From NCBI GenBank assembly GCA_024734555.1, contig JANPWX010000172.1:478298-542297 (forward strand): a stretch of 64,000 bases of DNA. The letters run 5' to 3'. The DNA comes from Trochalopteron elliotii (taxonomy: Eukaryota > Chordata > Aves > Passeriformes > Leiothrichidae). The position numbers were made by a program, and so were the translations under genes. Under the pieces are notes generated by a model. That model saw nothing but the letters and a program-made list of their open reading frames with translations, made no database searches and was not told the DNA's origin. Below, piece after piece: positions 12,201 to 27,200 of this stretch (position 1 is its first letter; each line of letters starts with the position of its first letter).

Positions 12201-15200
12201 GAGGGTAGAGCTACCAGATGCTGGAGCTGGCTCTGACACCCCTTCATCTCCCTCTGCGGGACACATGACTGTGAAGTCTTCCCCAAAGCAGTGGACAGCC
12301 AGAGAGTTTAAACACAAGACACCAAACTGAAGTACAAAGCCTTGAAATAAGCATCATGGCTAGGGAAAAAACACTTTTCATGTAGTGTTGTTGGAGGGGA
12401 TTTGCAAAGGCAACAAAAAGGTCAGAGGAAAAGGGAAAAGTCTATATTTGGCTCCAGGAAGAGAAGTGAACACAGGGTAATGAACTGCAGGGAGGGAATA
12501 TCAGGCAAAATAAATGTTGCCAGGTTAAGATTACAATTAAAACAGTAGCTCAAGGCCATTTTCTCTGTTTTTCTAATGCGTATTAGGTCAGAAGTGAGAC
12601 CTGTCTTGGACATAAAGTACCAAGAATATGCATAGATTCCCTGTGGGAATGGAAGCTCTGACTTCCAACAGTGACCCTCCAGGTTACTGAAAACACTGGT
12701 AGGAGCACCACAGCCATGCCCCCATCAGCTCTCTCCTGCACGTGAGGGTACCCAGGAGATCCATGAGGAGAAAAAGCTAAAGGAATGAGATGGTACTCCA
12801 ATGCCATTACTCTTTCAAAGTCACAGCTGTGTATGCCAGTGGGAGAACGGCACACAGCAAATGGGACAAGTCTCCCTCTCAGCAGAGGGATCAGCCTCCA
12901 GCCCACCAATCAAACTGTGCACCTCAGCATTTCTCCTGTCCTCACCTCTAGGACTCCCTCTGATACCCACATGGGCCCATGGTTTTGGGGGATTTCAGGA
13001 GTGGAAACCTGCAGAGAAGCTCTGTCACACACCACCCTCCATCCACCTCCACCTCCACCCTCCCTCAAAACAGCCAACCTGATTTATTTCCTTGGGTTTC
13101 AAAGGCTCACTCTGTGCCTGAGGGGCAATTCGTAATTGCTTGGAATTGAAATGCTAAACGGCTTCAAATGCTGCTGGAAACCCGGGCCTGGGACTCTTGT
13201 GGGGGTGATGGAGAGCTCCTGTGCCCCTAGGGTGGCTGGGCTGGGACAGCCAGGATGCCAGCCTGGACATGCAGAAAACACAGCACAGGCTGCCAAAACC
13301 TCCAGCACCTCTCCTACCCCTGGGCTGCATCCTAAAAAGCAGAGGGAAAGGAGGGAGCACGACCCCCTGCATCTCCTCTGCTGGGCTGCTTTGGGGCACC
13401 CAGGGGAAGGGACACAGAAAGGACACGACTTCAGGACACAGGCAGTACTGGTGTCTATATCAGTGCAGTTAAAAACTGTCCATCACACCTAATGAAAAAC
13501 CTATACTGGAAGCAGAAATTTCCACACAGCTTTTTAAGTCATTGAAAGCAATGTGTATATCTCTGAGGGCAGAAGGAACAGAAATTTGCTTTGCAGCCAA
13601 CAACTAAGAGTCTAGATAAATTCAGTGGAGCAGAAAATTGCATCTGAACTAGGTTATAAGGGTATATCACAGTATTTTATTACACATTTGAAAAATCTGC
13701 CTGATTTTCAAAAGCTGTGTCTGTGTGCTGTGAAAGCTCTGCATTTAAATTTAATTAACTTTTAAAAGGACACTCTGAAGTTATTTTTCATAATTTAAGA
13801 TTTTTCATTTTTTAAATTGAAACTACTTTTGTTCCTATTGTGATGAAATACAGCAATTTACTGAGTTATTAATGATTTCTGTGTTACCCATTCCTATTCT
13901 ACTGGTCTTGGAAATTACTTTAATACAAATATGCTTGATATGGAATAAATTCCATTGCAGTGTGCAATACTTTGGGAATTACAAACCTTGGTAACATCTC
14001 CTTATGGACCACTTTTTGAAGGACATTACTGCATTAATTTCAAAGTCTTCTTGCTATCTCCAATACAAGTTACAGATACAAATGCTGTTTAGGTGCATGC
14101 TCTTATACACCATATTGTAATGCTGTGCCAGCATTATTGCTACAAGTGACTTATGTTTGCTGCCTTTGTTTGCAGGCAAGACATACTCCAGAACACTTTA
14201 AAAATACTGATTTTGAAGCTTGGATAATTGTATCCATCTGGATTAATGCAAACTACTTTGATGTGTGCAAAGAGGGGAAGTGTCTGGTGGCTCCCAAACT
14301 GTCACTGCCTGATCTGGAGAACTGCCTTCAAACATTTCACAGCAGCAGCAGCAGGTTGGAATAAACAGCCTAAAGAGAACACTTTCAGAATACAGGAATA
14401 AACAAATGAATTTGGCATGTTCAAAGCCTAGGCAATTAATAATTAATGACTCCAAGACAATGGAATATTTGAAATATTTGCCACTTACTTAGCTGCCCAG
14501 CTCATTGCATTAGCAAATAGTTGTACTTTATTTTAAGACAATTTTTTAAAAAAATATTTTAGATAGTAGGATTTTATTTATCTCTTTCAGACCTATAAGA
14601 AACCTGGAAATCTCCTCCTCTCAGGACAGACAGACAAGGCAGGTTTTACTTTCAGGGTGGCACCAGGGCAGGTTCATCCCAGCAAAGCAGGGAGGCATCT
14701 CCCTACAGGCGCCTCAGAGCAGCAGTGTGACCAAGGCTACTGGTTCAGGGGCTTGCAGGGTCACACTTCTCCCCTGAAGAGGATGTGGCCAAAGCGAAAA
14801 CACACAGCTCTATCCACACTTGACAGGACAACATGAAGTTTAAAGACCTGTGTGAAAATTGACATTTTCCCTCCATCTTAAAAGGAAGTTGTTTATTATC
14901 CAGACCAAGTGCTATCTTGTCAATACCACTATATCTGTCACATAGTCATCTTAAGAGCATCTGAAGGAAAAATCACCTTACACTTATTTTAATTAACAGT
15001 GAAGAGCAGCCAAGCTTTAACATTACCTTTCAGAAGTAAGGGCATGAAGGGGATTTTCGGAGATTTCATTTTCTTGAATGCATCTCTGTAAGCTTTGTGA
15101 TTCAGAGAAGGATCCTACAAAACCATTTGAGTAATAGACAGAAAAATCAATAGGCTATAAAAAGAGCAATTCTAAATCCATTACGGGCTTATGATCTGAA

Positions 15201-18200
15201 CATGATTTAGATATAAAAGGTTTCTTTGGGATGCAAGGTAGCTCAAGGTTTTCTAAGCTAGCTGACATGCTAAACTGAACAAGAAACATAAACAGTGAAA
15301 GGAACAAAAGCAATTATGTTCCTCTAGATGAAGCAGTGCTAAATTGAGAGGAAGCTGCAGAATAGATGCACTTGGACTGCTCTGTAATTTCCCCACAAAT
15401 TTGTATTAGCAAAATCTCTTACTATATAGCACAAAATGTATCCCCAAATGTATTGCTGATTAATTTCTTCTTAAAAAAAAACAAAACCAAAATTACCAAA
15501 CACCAACAAATCCCAACAAAAACTGCTTTAAGATCCATGGAGCATGCTGGAGACTTCCAAAGAAAATAAGGGAGTATTGTGTAGGCAATTCAAAAAGACA
15601 TCTCAATTTCCAATGTAAACATTTTGTACGCCAGCTCACACAGAACCTTTAAAACACATTCATTTATAAAGAATTCCAAGTACAGAAGCATTACAGCTAG
15701 TAAAGGCTGGATTTCCTCTTCTCTGTGCCAGGCCATGATCTTACCACGCACCCACTTCCATGACAGCCAGAGGAAACGTTTGTTTATTCTGCTTTGATAA
15801 TACTGACAAAGACCCTCAAGCCTCATTTTGACATTTGTTTTTTTAAAACTTGAGCTGGTCTCTTTTTCTCCTGATGTGCAGCATGTTGCTTCAGGTGAAG
15901 GCTGATTAGCTACCTGGGCAAAAGAATGGCTCCCAAATTGATGCTGGTGAACCAATACTACATTTGCCTCTCTCTGCCCTAACTCCCTCTGTCAGGAACA
16001 GAGCCCCTTTCCTTTTTCTATTTGCAGACCACCTGGAGCTCTGGAGAGCCATGTGGCCTCCAGCAAATCATGGATCTGACAAGTTCAGCTCCACACAATA
16101 ACAGGCAGACTCCAAACAAATTAGGAAGAAGGAAGGCAGGTAAAACTAGCAATGTTCTTCTGCTGCCAACACCATACTTACCGTCAAACTTTCAAGTTCA
16201 GTGAAAAGTTTCTTGAACTTCCCAGGAATTTTCTAAAGTGTGGAAAACAGAGAGGGAAAGAAAAAAAATAAGAGAGAGAATTTGATTAAGAAAAATGCTG
16301 AAGCATTTTTTTCCACGAGATTGCTCTGTGGAAAGCACCAACACATATTTAACCCTGGCTCCTCAGCTCCCAGGGCCACAATTACAGACCATGTTCAGTG
16401 CAATGCCAGCAAGGCACTGGGCCCTGCAGCCTTGTCTTGGGGACCTGCATCCTTCTTTTATGGAAACTGCTTGTTAGCAGCCGGGTTTATTTTCTTCCCC
16501 AGCTCCTGTAACTAAATATCCATATCAAGCCAGAAACAGTAACACAGGTGAGAATTCAGAAACTGATCAAATCCATGTAAAATCATTTGCTGCAATCAAT
16601 CTTCCCCTAAAACATGGGTTCTAGAAATCAACAGGTGTCACACTCAGTGCTGTTTGACACATCAAGCCAATGCTGATCAGGGTTAACACTGGCCTGTACT
16701 GGTGCCAAAATGAGATATTTCCTTAATAAACTGACTACTCTGTCGCTGGTATCTGATCGTAATCCCACAGAGAGGTGCATAAAACACTTTCAAAGGGAGC
16801 CCAGGCACAAAACACTGTCTTGCCTCTCATGCCAACACCTACTCTACTCCACAAGCATCCACTTCCCTTGTCTCTAAGATGCTTTAATGGATTCATATTA
16901 CTACACTCAAAGCAATTGTTTTGCAATTTAAATTTTCACACTGGTATTTCAGACTTGAAGAATGGTGTGTGGACCTTAAAGCCTGACTATTTTTTCCAGT
17001 CATAGTAATTAGTCTAGTAAAAGAGATCCCCTCTTAGTACAAATCCTGTCTTGTCTTTGTCCTTAGATCCTGACAGCTACAGTGACACTACCAAGAGAAA
17101 AGAGATTTAGAACAATTAGATTAAATGGATGTGTACCATTAAAATGCTAAAATGATTGAACATGGAACTACAATTGCACATTTTTTTCAGTCTTAAATAA
17201 GGGAAAGTGAGGCTCATTAAAACACTGGATACTGTAGGAAAAAAAAAGTAGAATATGCTTGGGAGCATACTACTTGTTTAAGAAATCAAGTGCAGAGCCA
17301 ATATGATTTAGTGTCTAAATGGCTGCTTAAATTTAGGTTGTTTCATTTACATGTGTAAGTAATTATAATTAATTTAAAAACATTGCTCTACTTTCTAGAA
17401 GTCACATTACTAATGCAAATAACCTTCTGCTTTTGAAACTTCCAGTGCAATGAAGTTCTACAAATAAAAAAAAAGGATGTGACTTGATAAATATTTTACA
17501 CACAGAAACGTGACATATCTGCAGAGGTACATATGGAGATGCACTCTTTGTTCTGACAAGCAACACATTCTGCTCTTCCTGAGAGAAGTCCACCGGCAGT
17601 GCCTGATCTCCAGAGGCCTCAGCACAGAGCAGAGTTCTGTGTGTGTCTCTGTGCAGGAGAGATCTGTATCATTGCCTGTGAGACCATACTTGGTCTCTTT
17701 CACTCTCCTACCAAAGCCCAGAGAAATGGAATGAAGGCAACTTAGGAGGAGGCCAGGGCAAAGGTTCCCCAGAGAGGTGTTTTAGAGACATCAGAGGCAA
17801 GGGGGTTCTGTATCATCGTCCTCAGGTATGTAGTTTTCTCTAAAACTTGTATTTTATCTCTTATTTAAGTCAGCTCTTCCTTGCCTATCTGAGTCCCTGT
17901 AAACAGCCACTGTCCTTGTTTGTGTGTCAAAGCCTCAGACACACAAGTGATGTTTCTATAGACACGGTTTCAGCTAAGGGGGCAGACTCTGCTCTGGACA
18001 GTGTCAGACAGGTTTGTAAGTCTCTAATGGCCCTTTGGTCCCAGCTGATGGTGCTCAAGTGTATCTCCAAGGCAGGAAATCACAGCCCTTCTCTACCACT
18101 CTGTATCAGACTGATGTGTTTGGAGTACTGCCCACCTGTGCTGCTGAGGGCATGAAGAAGGGATAAGGCTTCAACCCACCCGGCTCAATCACTCCTTCCC

Positions 18201-21200
18201 CAATATTTGGTTCAGGGGCAGACACAGTAAACTCGCAGATACTACGACTCAGTGTGGATACTGTGACTCAGTATGGAGGCCACTTGGATGGAAACAAAAA
18301 ATCCACAACAGAATAAATACAGATCCCAGTGGGACCCTCCCTTAAACACACTCATGCTCTGTGTAGCAACCAGTAGCTTTTTAAGCAAATAATCTCCGTT
18401 CTCCAGTATGCTCCTTATTTATGGCTCATTTCCTAACTTTGTTGTTCAAGATGAGCAGCTGCAAAAGAAAAAATCTGATGAAAGACAACTAGAGAAGGTT
18501 TATTTCTACTTTGTTGTTTTGGCTATTTAATTAAATTATTCCATAGTAAGGTATTGCTTGTTTGGAGTCATCTTTGCAAGACTTTCTGTTCTGACATCTA
18601 CTTAAAATGCTAGAATAATTTATTTTGTTTTAAGAGGATAAGATCTCCATGCTCTGTTCTTATTTAAAACACTGGCAGGATACATTTAGTTTGGCTTTTT
18701 TTTAATACCTGTGTATCTAAGGTTTCAGGTCATAAAGAATTTTCTCCACTAACTCTCCCCTCCATGTTTGATTTCAGCATGAAAAAACAATAATCAGAAA
18801 GAAAAGGTAACTCACAGCCTTTGTGTGAAATGGTTTTGACAATGTCTGAAAGATATAAAGATGTGTCTTACCTCCCAGGTCTGAGACAGCCGGCTGACAG
18901 ACGCAGTGTTGAGACCCATAACAATTGCAAAGAATGAATTCAGATTTCTTTGGGCTTTACAGCTGAGGAATAAAAATATGATTTTTTTTGTACTCAGAAT
19001 CAGCGATAAATGGAATGCACACGTATCCTAGGTTACTGAGTCTCATTTCAACCCTCAGCACTAACATACAATCAGCTTCCATATAATGAACTCATTAAAT
19101 GTCCTCTCATAACCACCTGCAGTCTAGGTGATGGGGTCTCTAAGAAGTTTTTTAGAAAATGTTCTGCTATCTCATCAACCCTGTTGTTGGCAGGTTATTT
19201 TTTTCCCTTTGCTGTCAAAAGTAATTTTCCCTTTTCAATGTTTGAGTTACTCCCAACTGTCCTTTACCACACAGAATAATTCCTTGACCTCTATTCTGTT
19301 GTATAATAAATATTTTCATCTCCTTTTCTGTAAATTGTTCAAACATAGGTTCCTTCAATTTCTCTCCGTGGTTGTGGTCTGCAAACTGCTTTTCCATATT
19401 GTTATTATCCTTCATTGAATTCTTTGTAATTTATTTTAACTCATATTTAACTTTTATTTCCTTCACTACTTTCTCATGTAGTAAGACAGTGGGGAGGGAA
19501 GAAGAAATATAATTACTGTTATACATTCTTATGAAGCATAAAACAAACAGCAAATTATTTATCTGGAACAGCATTTTGTCCTTTATTTTAATTTGTCATC
19601 TATTATCACCCAAGGACCTCTGTCACAGTGCTGTTCTTTACAATCGTGCATTTACTTCTTCAGCTCAGTATTAGCATTTTGTAGCTGAATTACTTGGCAT
19701 CTATCTAAATTAAATCTTATCCTACTGTTGTTTGCACATGCCACTAGACTCCTTAGATAATTCTTTTTTTTTCCTACCTATTCTCCAATGCATTTGCAAT
19801 CACTCATCATTTTTATTGTCTGGAAATCTGGTTAATGTTCAATTTACATCTGCCTATAAACCAGCTGCAGCTAGTAACGGTTCCAGTACAGGTCCCGATG
19901 GAATTTGTTTGGTACCTCTATTTTTTGATATTTTACCGTATACAATCAGACCATGCTTATTTCTAGTCCATTTTCTAGTTCATTAGGAAACTTGAAATCC
20001 TGAAATACTGAGTCCTTTTAAAACAAAAATATTGCCCTACTTCTTGCAGATTTTTGGAGACCATACAAATATATGGGCACATTTGTGTGTGAAGAGTGTG
20101 AATCCTCTTTTAAGATAATTTTAAGTATGAATGAATCCACTGGCTTCACTGGGATTCATCATCAGGGAAAAGTACATGCCAAGGCCTTAGCCTGGAAAAT
20201 GTCCAGAACTTGTTACAAGTTTTATAAAGCCTGCTCTTATCACTGTGTACTATCTTGAGACAGTGTATTTCTCACTTCACTTCAGCTGTCTTCAAGTTAA
20301 TCCTAACTTTGTTACTAGATTCCTTTTATCATTAAAACCAGGCAGCTCCCAAAGGCAACTCATTCCCAAACAAGGAAGGTGTCCAACACAGCCTGCATAA
20401 GCTGTCTGTTGGGTGGGCCCACTCCTCACAGCAAGCTGTAGAGAGAAGGGATGTCTCTCACAGTCAGCCACTGCTTGCTTGGGGAGCAAAAAGGCTGGTC
20501 TTGTAATCTGTTTGTTCTAACCTTACACTGACTTGTCTCTTGAATTCCCCAGGATGCTAATTTCTAATAACATGCTAATTAATTTTCTTTATTGAACCAT
20601 TTGTTTTCTCTTTTACACGACTCATCAACAGAAGTGTATGGATTTGTTTTTCAAAAGCTCTGTCTCTCTTCTGTGTACTGACACACTTGTGCAAAATGCT
20701 TTTATTTTCTTCAGGCATTCCTCAACAACACAGCACACAGATGATGAACACAAAATCTTAGACCTGATGCTTTCCTGATCAGAGGAAAATCACAGACAAA
20801 GATTTCTGGCTGAATCTGTGAGCAGAGAACAGGGAGCAGCCAGAGCTGTTCATAGTTCCCTACCTCTCTAGTCATAAACAGAACAGGAGAGCTGCTGGGC
20901 TTGTCTCATGATGAGAGTCCTGTGCTTAGCACACCATCCTTCCAACCCTAATTGTTCCTCTGCCATCGACTCTTCCAGAACTGATGAGATACAGTGGTGT
21001 GTTCATTTACAAAACAGCTTTTATGATGAAAAAAATCCTGTGAAAACTACACACTTGCTTATTTCATCACCTACATTTGCCACTCATGGATGCTTCTGCA
21101 ACACACTGGGAGAGCCTGTCCACTGACAACTGTATTTAGTCTCCATAACTGTGGCTTTTCACTTAGCAGAATGGAGTCAGTAAAAATAGAGCAACACTTT

Positions 21201-24200
21201 AGTCTGGTAACAAATATATTCTTATTCATGTAGGACTGACACAAAACCTTTCCTGGGATGCAAATTAATGCTACACTGGTGCAAGCAAGGCACATGGAAC
21301 CAACCACCTTTTGGCTATTGATAAGGCAGAAAATGAACAACATACTACTGGATACCACACAACTTGCAAACTAAATCAGATCACATTTATGAGTTACACT
21401 AGATTAGATTAGAAAAGTTAATTTCTCTAAAGGCACTGCTTCAGCAGAGAACAGCCCTTTCTATGTAAGTGCCTTGCAAATTAAATCAGCCCAGTCGATG
21501 AAGGGAACAATTTATACATTTTCCATTAACATGCATATTCAAATACTGCAGAAGATCAACAAGTGGAGAGAGAGGTGAGGAAGATGATTGCACATATTTA
21601 AATTGCTCCATTTCCTTGGTTACTAAGACAAAGAGTGATTACACAGAAATCTCTGTGTATAATATATATTTGTATTCTGTTGCAAGACATAGAATAAATG
21701 CCAGTACTATTTAGTAAGAGTGAAAAAGTAGACTGTCAAATCTAACATATGAAAAAGCCTACCCCTCCAATAAGTAAAAGAATACTCCAGAGAGGATTAC
21801 ATGGGGCAACAGCTTATTGCAGTATAAGGTTTTTCTTTAGAGGTATGACTTTCAAGTTTATAGCAGAGTGTTTTGGTTTCTATCTAAGTCTTGTGTGACT
21901 GTTTTGCTGCCAAAATAGTTCTGTCATATGGTCCTCAGGTTATCTCAGCTAAGAAGAATCTATCTCTGCACCATCAGGGATGTTGCAGCTGACACTGCAG
22001 ACACAGCAGGTAAGCTGCCAGGGGAGATATGAGGAGCACACACTCCACCATGTCTAGTTTTGATCAGGATCTGCTGTTGTTATCTATGGACTGTTTTATT
22101 TAGGTATGTCTACTACACTATCAAAACACAGGATGACAGATTAGTTTTCTTTCCTTGCTTCTCCACCTACTTCCTGCCAAACAAACCACGTGAATTGAAG
22201 GATTTCTGTTGCAACATCAGTAACTTACTGGGCAGCAATCTTGATGAACTTTTTCAGTAGCTGTACACGTTTGCAGAGCTGGCTACAGAGGAGTATCTCA
22301 GTGGCAACCCAAAGCTGGACCTCGTTGCATCTTTGAAGCAGAAGACTGAGATTCTCAGTGTTTTCAGCACTGCCCTGTCTGCTGAACGTGAAGTATATCA
22401 GCTCTTGCTGGAAGACATTGACAACATCATTAGGGATATAAAAACAATTTCAATATAAATGAACTATTAATTATTTAGAAGTATGTTTTTGAAACCAGGT
22501 CTGGTCACAAATGGTTATTTTTTCATTATTCGTGAGCCAATCACAAATGATTCAGGTTTGGCTTATCTAGCAAAATCTAGAGACTTATTACAGAAGGCAG
22601 GTAGACTGGAAATCCTGCAAGATACACCTTTCTTGTTAGAATGCTCACGGTTCCATTTCTGGCTATAGCCAGGTATAAGACATAAACAGTCTATTTCTGT
22701 ATTTCATCACTTCTGTTCCAGCATGAAAAACCAACCATACCAAACCACTGCAGAATTTGAAAAATTTCTATTCAGACTTGTTTCTTTATCAGCCAATTTT
22801 TAATCAATAGAGGTGTGGGTCTTGATTTCTGTTTAAAAAAAAACCCCAAACTTGGCCAGTTTAAAATTTAAAGTGTCTGAACTGAATAAAAGAACCTAAA
22901 ATCAAAGAAAAGGAAAGCATGTGGTGAAAAGCAAGGAAATTTCACATTTGCTTTCTTAGAAAGCCAACATGCTTTTCAGTAAATGGAATTTTCAAGAGAG
23001 ATTTTCTACTGTTAACTGTGTGTTTTACTCAGCAACCCAAATCAGAACCTATCAAAGACATTGAAACAACCCAATGGGCCTGAAGTTCACCATTATCTCA
23101 TTTAATAAAGCCTGCCCAGTATTTTTCATCTCACTGAAGCCTAACAAGAACAGTAATGTGACCATCTGAATTGCTGAAACTGTGAATTCTTTTGTGGCTA
23201 AAGTGATATGAAAGACAGCTGTTTGTGGAATCCCATATTTACTGAGACACTATCAAGTGCATAGGATTTTTTGCATATGTAACACATTCACAGAGAGGGT
23301 TTTTAGAAAATAATCATGGTCTTTTACTCTCTTGAGGCAAATCTCAATAATCATCAGGTATACAGGGTACATATGAGATGCCTGAACACAGGCAAGTTAC
23401 AAACCTCTGACAATTCTTTTCAGTCTCAAGGATTGCAAGATAACTCTTGGACCTGTCACCACTACTGAGAGCTGCCAAATCATGCTGTCATGACAGTGAA
23501 CCAAGCACTGAGGAATACCAATGCTCCAAAATGCCTCACAATGGCACAGTGCAGCATGACAGTAATATAACCGAACGTGGATGTGGTGCTTCTTACCTCG
23601 TGAATTGCATTGAAGAGGCTCCAGTCAAAGTTTGTTAGTTCTAAGGCAAGATCCCAGGTGTTAATTCCCAAAATCCTCACAGATCTTTGCTGCAATTCCT
23701 CATTTTCAGAAAATGGGTTCTAAATGAATAGACAACAGCAAAACAAATTCCTCAAGAAATGCCAAAGGTTCTGCATTGAAACAGTTACTGGACTAAGGTA
23801 CCAAACAGAGCTGAGCAGGTAATCTTTTCTAAGTGCACTCTGAGGGCTTTTTTCGCCACTAATCAAAATGAAGGAGCTATAACCTATTTAATAAATAGCT
23901 TGAAATGGGAAATAGGTCAATAGGATCAATGATTTGCTTTGGAGAGTGAGGCCTTCTCCCTCTCTCATTCTCTCTCCCTCTCCCAACCTTGAATATAAAA
24001 CACTGGCCAAGCAGACAGCAAAATGAAAATAAAATCCCTGAGACTATCAGAAAATAAAATCTAAATTAAGACATCAGTAAGTTTTCTGATATAAAATAAT
24101 CCTTCTGAAAACACATTGGATTAAGAATAAATATACATAACTTGCCCTCCAGTCCACTTTTACAAATAACATAAATCCATACATTTTATGATTAATCTAT

Positions 24201-27200
24201 CCCAAATGTAATCAACAAAGAGTAAAACACTGTGGGTTCTGATTCATAGAAGTAACTTAGTATGTTACTGTGGAGTGCTGTGGTACTGCTGGTGTTCACG
24301 GTCATTTGACATTTCCATTACTGGCTGGGATTTTCAAAGTTTTGCATTTCTCTCAGCTTTTTTAACGTCATCAGTCTGAAACTTGGCGAATGAACCATAT
24401 GCCAAGATGAAAAATTATTCTTAGCAGTTAAGGCATTATTTTTGGTGCTATATTTCTGACAGTTAGAGCAAATTTTGCAATTTTTATTACGTAACTAATG
24501 AAACTACGTTGGCTGTCACCTGTCTGCATTGGAAACCTTCCCTTAATATTCACATTTTTAGAGATGGCTCGGACTCCAGAGATAATGGGGATGACAGATT
24601 ACAATGATAGTGGCATGTCAGCTCCTCGGGGCACATTGATCCAACAAAATGTAAATAGACATTTCTCAGCCTGAGGATGAATGCACAGATCCTAGAGGTA
24701 CTGACAACGCGTGGAAGTCAGTTGTGATACAGCCCCTACTCTTTCCTGGAAACATCTGCATAATTAGCAGAAAACTATTGAAACAGCAAAGTGCCTGAGG
24801 GTGCCTGCCTCACTGAGGTTTTGGGAAAACATGGAGGGAGGGAGTTTGCTATTCTGGTTTCTGGAGACAGAGAGAAGGACGAGAGAGATCTGCTGCCTCT
24901 TGATCTGCTGACCTTCCCAGCCCCAGCAAGAGGATGGAGAGACAGACAGGCAGAAGGGATGAGGACACACCACCAGTGGTACACACCAGCTGACCACAGG
25001 GCTGTCACAACACAGGGGGTCACACTGATGGGTCTTGTGGATCTCACACAACATCTATTTCCACATGTAGTAATTCCATGGAATTTGTCCACCACTTTGT
25101 ATGATTATGTATCCGCCAAAGTGCTACAGAGGCACAAGGCAGGGTGGGGAGGAAAGAGTCACGAGAGCCCCAATAATCCTCATCCCATCCATTCTGGTAC
25201 AAACACAGGTCAGCTTTTCCAGGCTGATGTAGATTGAAAGATTTAAACTGCACAGAAGCTCTGGTTTATTTAAAATTGATGAACAAATTCCATTACCGTT
25301 CAGTCAAACAACTGCCGTTAATGAAAGATTTTTTTTTTTAAGGAATAGAGCAGCTCAGTAAGCTTTACTAAGGAAGCAAAAAATAAATTCTGCATTGAAA
25401 AAGTCCTCTGAGAGGAATACTAAGGTTTTAGAGTCAGACAAAAAAAAAAAAAAGAGAAATATACAATACCAATCCTTACCAAAGAATCAGTCAGATCTTT
25501 TCGGTATACAAACATACGACTGGATGACTCCAAAGATTTTGAGATAGCCAAATCATTTGGTTGTAGTTCATGTTTTTCTGTAAAAACAGAAAAAAACCCA
25601 CAGAAGTTTCAGAACAGGAGTAAAAGCTGTATAGGAGAAATAAAGGTACAATTGTATTTGTAAAGCCACACCAACTTCTTAGAAGGTAACTAAGCATCAA
25701 ATTCAGTCTTTGTGGGGGCCCATCATCTCCACCCTGCTCAGGCAAGCTATCTCTGATGGACTAGAGCACAAAAGCTTCCTGCTTCTGCTTTCAAACTGCA
25801 CTTCACATAGAACAGCAAGAAGCCTTGAAATCATCTGGACTAGCCTCCTATGCCTTATAGAACATTTAATTTCAACCCAGTGTTTCTAGAATAAATGAGC
25901 TGACTTTTGTTAGAGCTGAGTGTCTCAGCCTCCAGAGACTGGGCTATTATATGTCACTGGAGACAAAACCAGGGGTGGAGATTAAATCAGTCGCCACATC
26001 CATTCAACAGGAAAAAAGGTTTAAAGGATCCCAACACCATGAAATCCACCCCAAAGAGTAGAGCTGAGTGGTCTTTTGTAACAGAGTATTTACAGTAATT
26101 CTTCTAGACCTAGAGCAATTAATTTAGCAAATATCTGAATAAAAGAGCAGGTAGCAAAGAGAAAGGACTTTTTTTTCCTCCACTCGAGAGTACTGGTTCA
26201 GCTCTGCAGAATCTTGAATGAACTAGAGAAATGTGGGGGAAAAATACAGAAAAACTCCAAACACAGCTTAAAAACTGCCCTGCAAAAACTCACTTCCTGC
26301 AAGCTCCAAGCAATCCTCTACAGACCTGATACATGGTAGAGCCAAAATTATACCAAGCACACTGACAGCAACCCTGGACTCTGCACTGCCCATGAGGAGT
26401 AGGACCAGGAGGAGTCTGAGAGTCAAACATAATTTCAGACAGTTTTCCCTTTTATCCATGCTTGCTTATCCATTGATACACAGATACATTATGCTGAACT
26501 ATCATTATGTTTTTTCAAGGTAATTTTGAATAAAGAGCTTGTTTATCCATTATTGGAGTACAATAAAAACAGGTTCTCCAATGCTCATACTGCTGCCCTC
26601 CAAGTGGATGGAAGACAAGAGTTCTAAGTCACACAAATAGCAAAAACACAAAGCAGAAAAAAAAGCATAGCAAGTCAGTGTTTATTACTTGCAGTACAGG
26701 ATGTATAAGAAGAAAGATACTGAAATTGTTGTATTTCAGATTAACTGAGGCAATGTAACTAAATAACATTTTAGAGGTTATAAAGGTCACATACAAATGG
26801 CTTCCCTAATATACCTGCATTTTATTTACTGTTTCTCATTGAACAACCAAGTGGCAATCACTTCTATTTTGTGGGTTTCCTGGGAAAAAATATAGTAAGT
26901 TTCATTATTTATGAAATTGGTTGGTTTTCTTTGGCTAAGCAGGCAGTTAGAACTAGATTTATTGCTACCAGAGCAAAACTTGTTCTGCTCTTAAACAGAA
27001 GAGAAAGACCTGGAAAACAACAGCAGCACAGTGACTTTGCTGTATTGTGAAATGCACTGGAGGTGAGTTTGGGCACACACAAGGATAAAAAGAGTATGCC
27101 TGAAAATGATGTAGCCTGGATGGCCAGGACACCCACGTGTAATGCTCCCAATGGCTGCTCCATGCCCAGGATCTCAACAACCAGAGCAGGGGACCATCTC

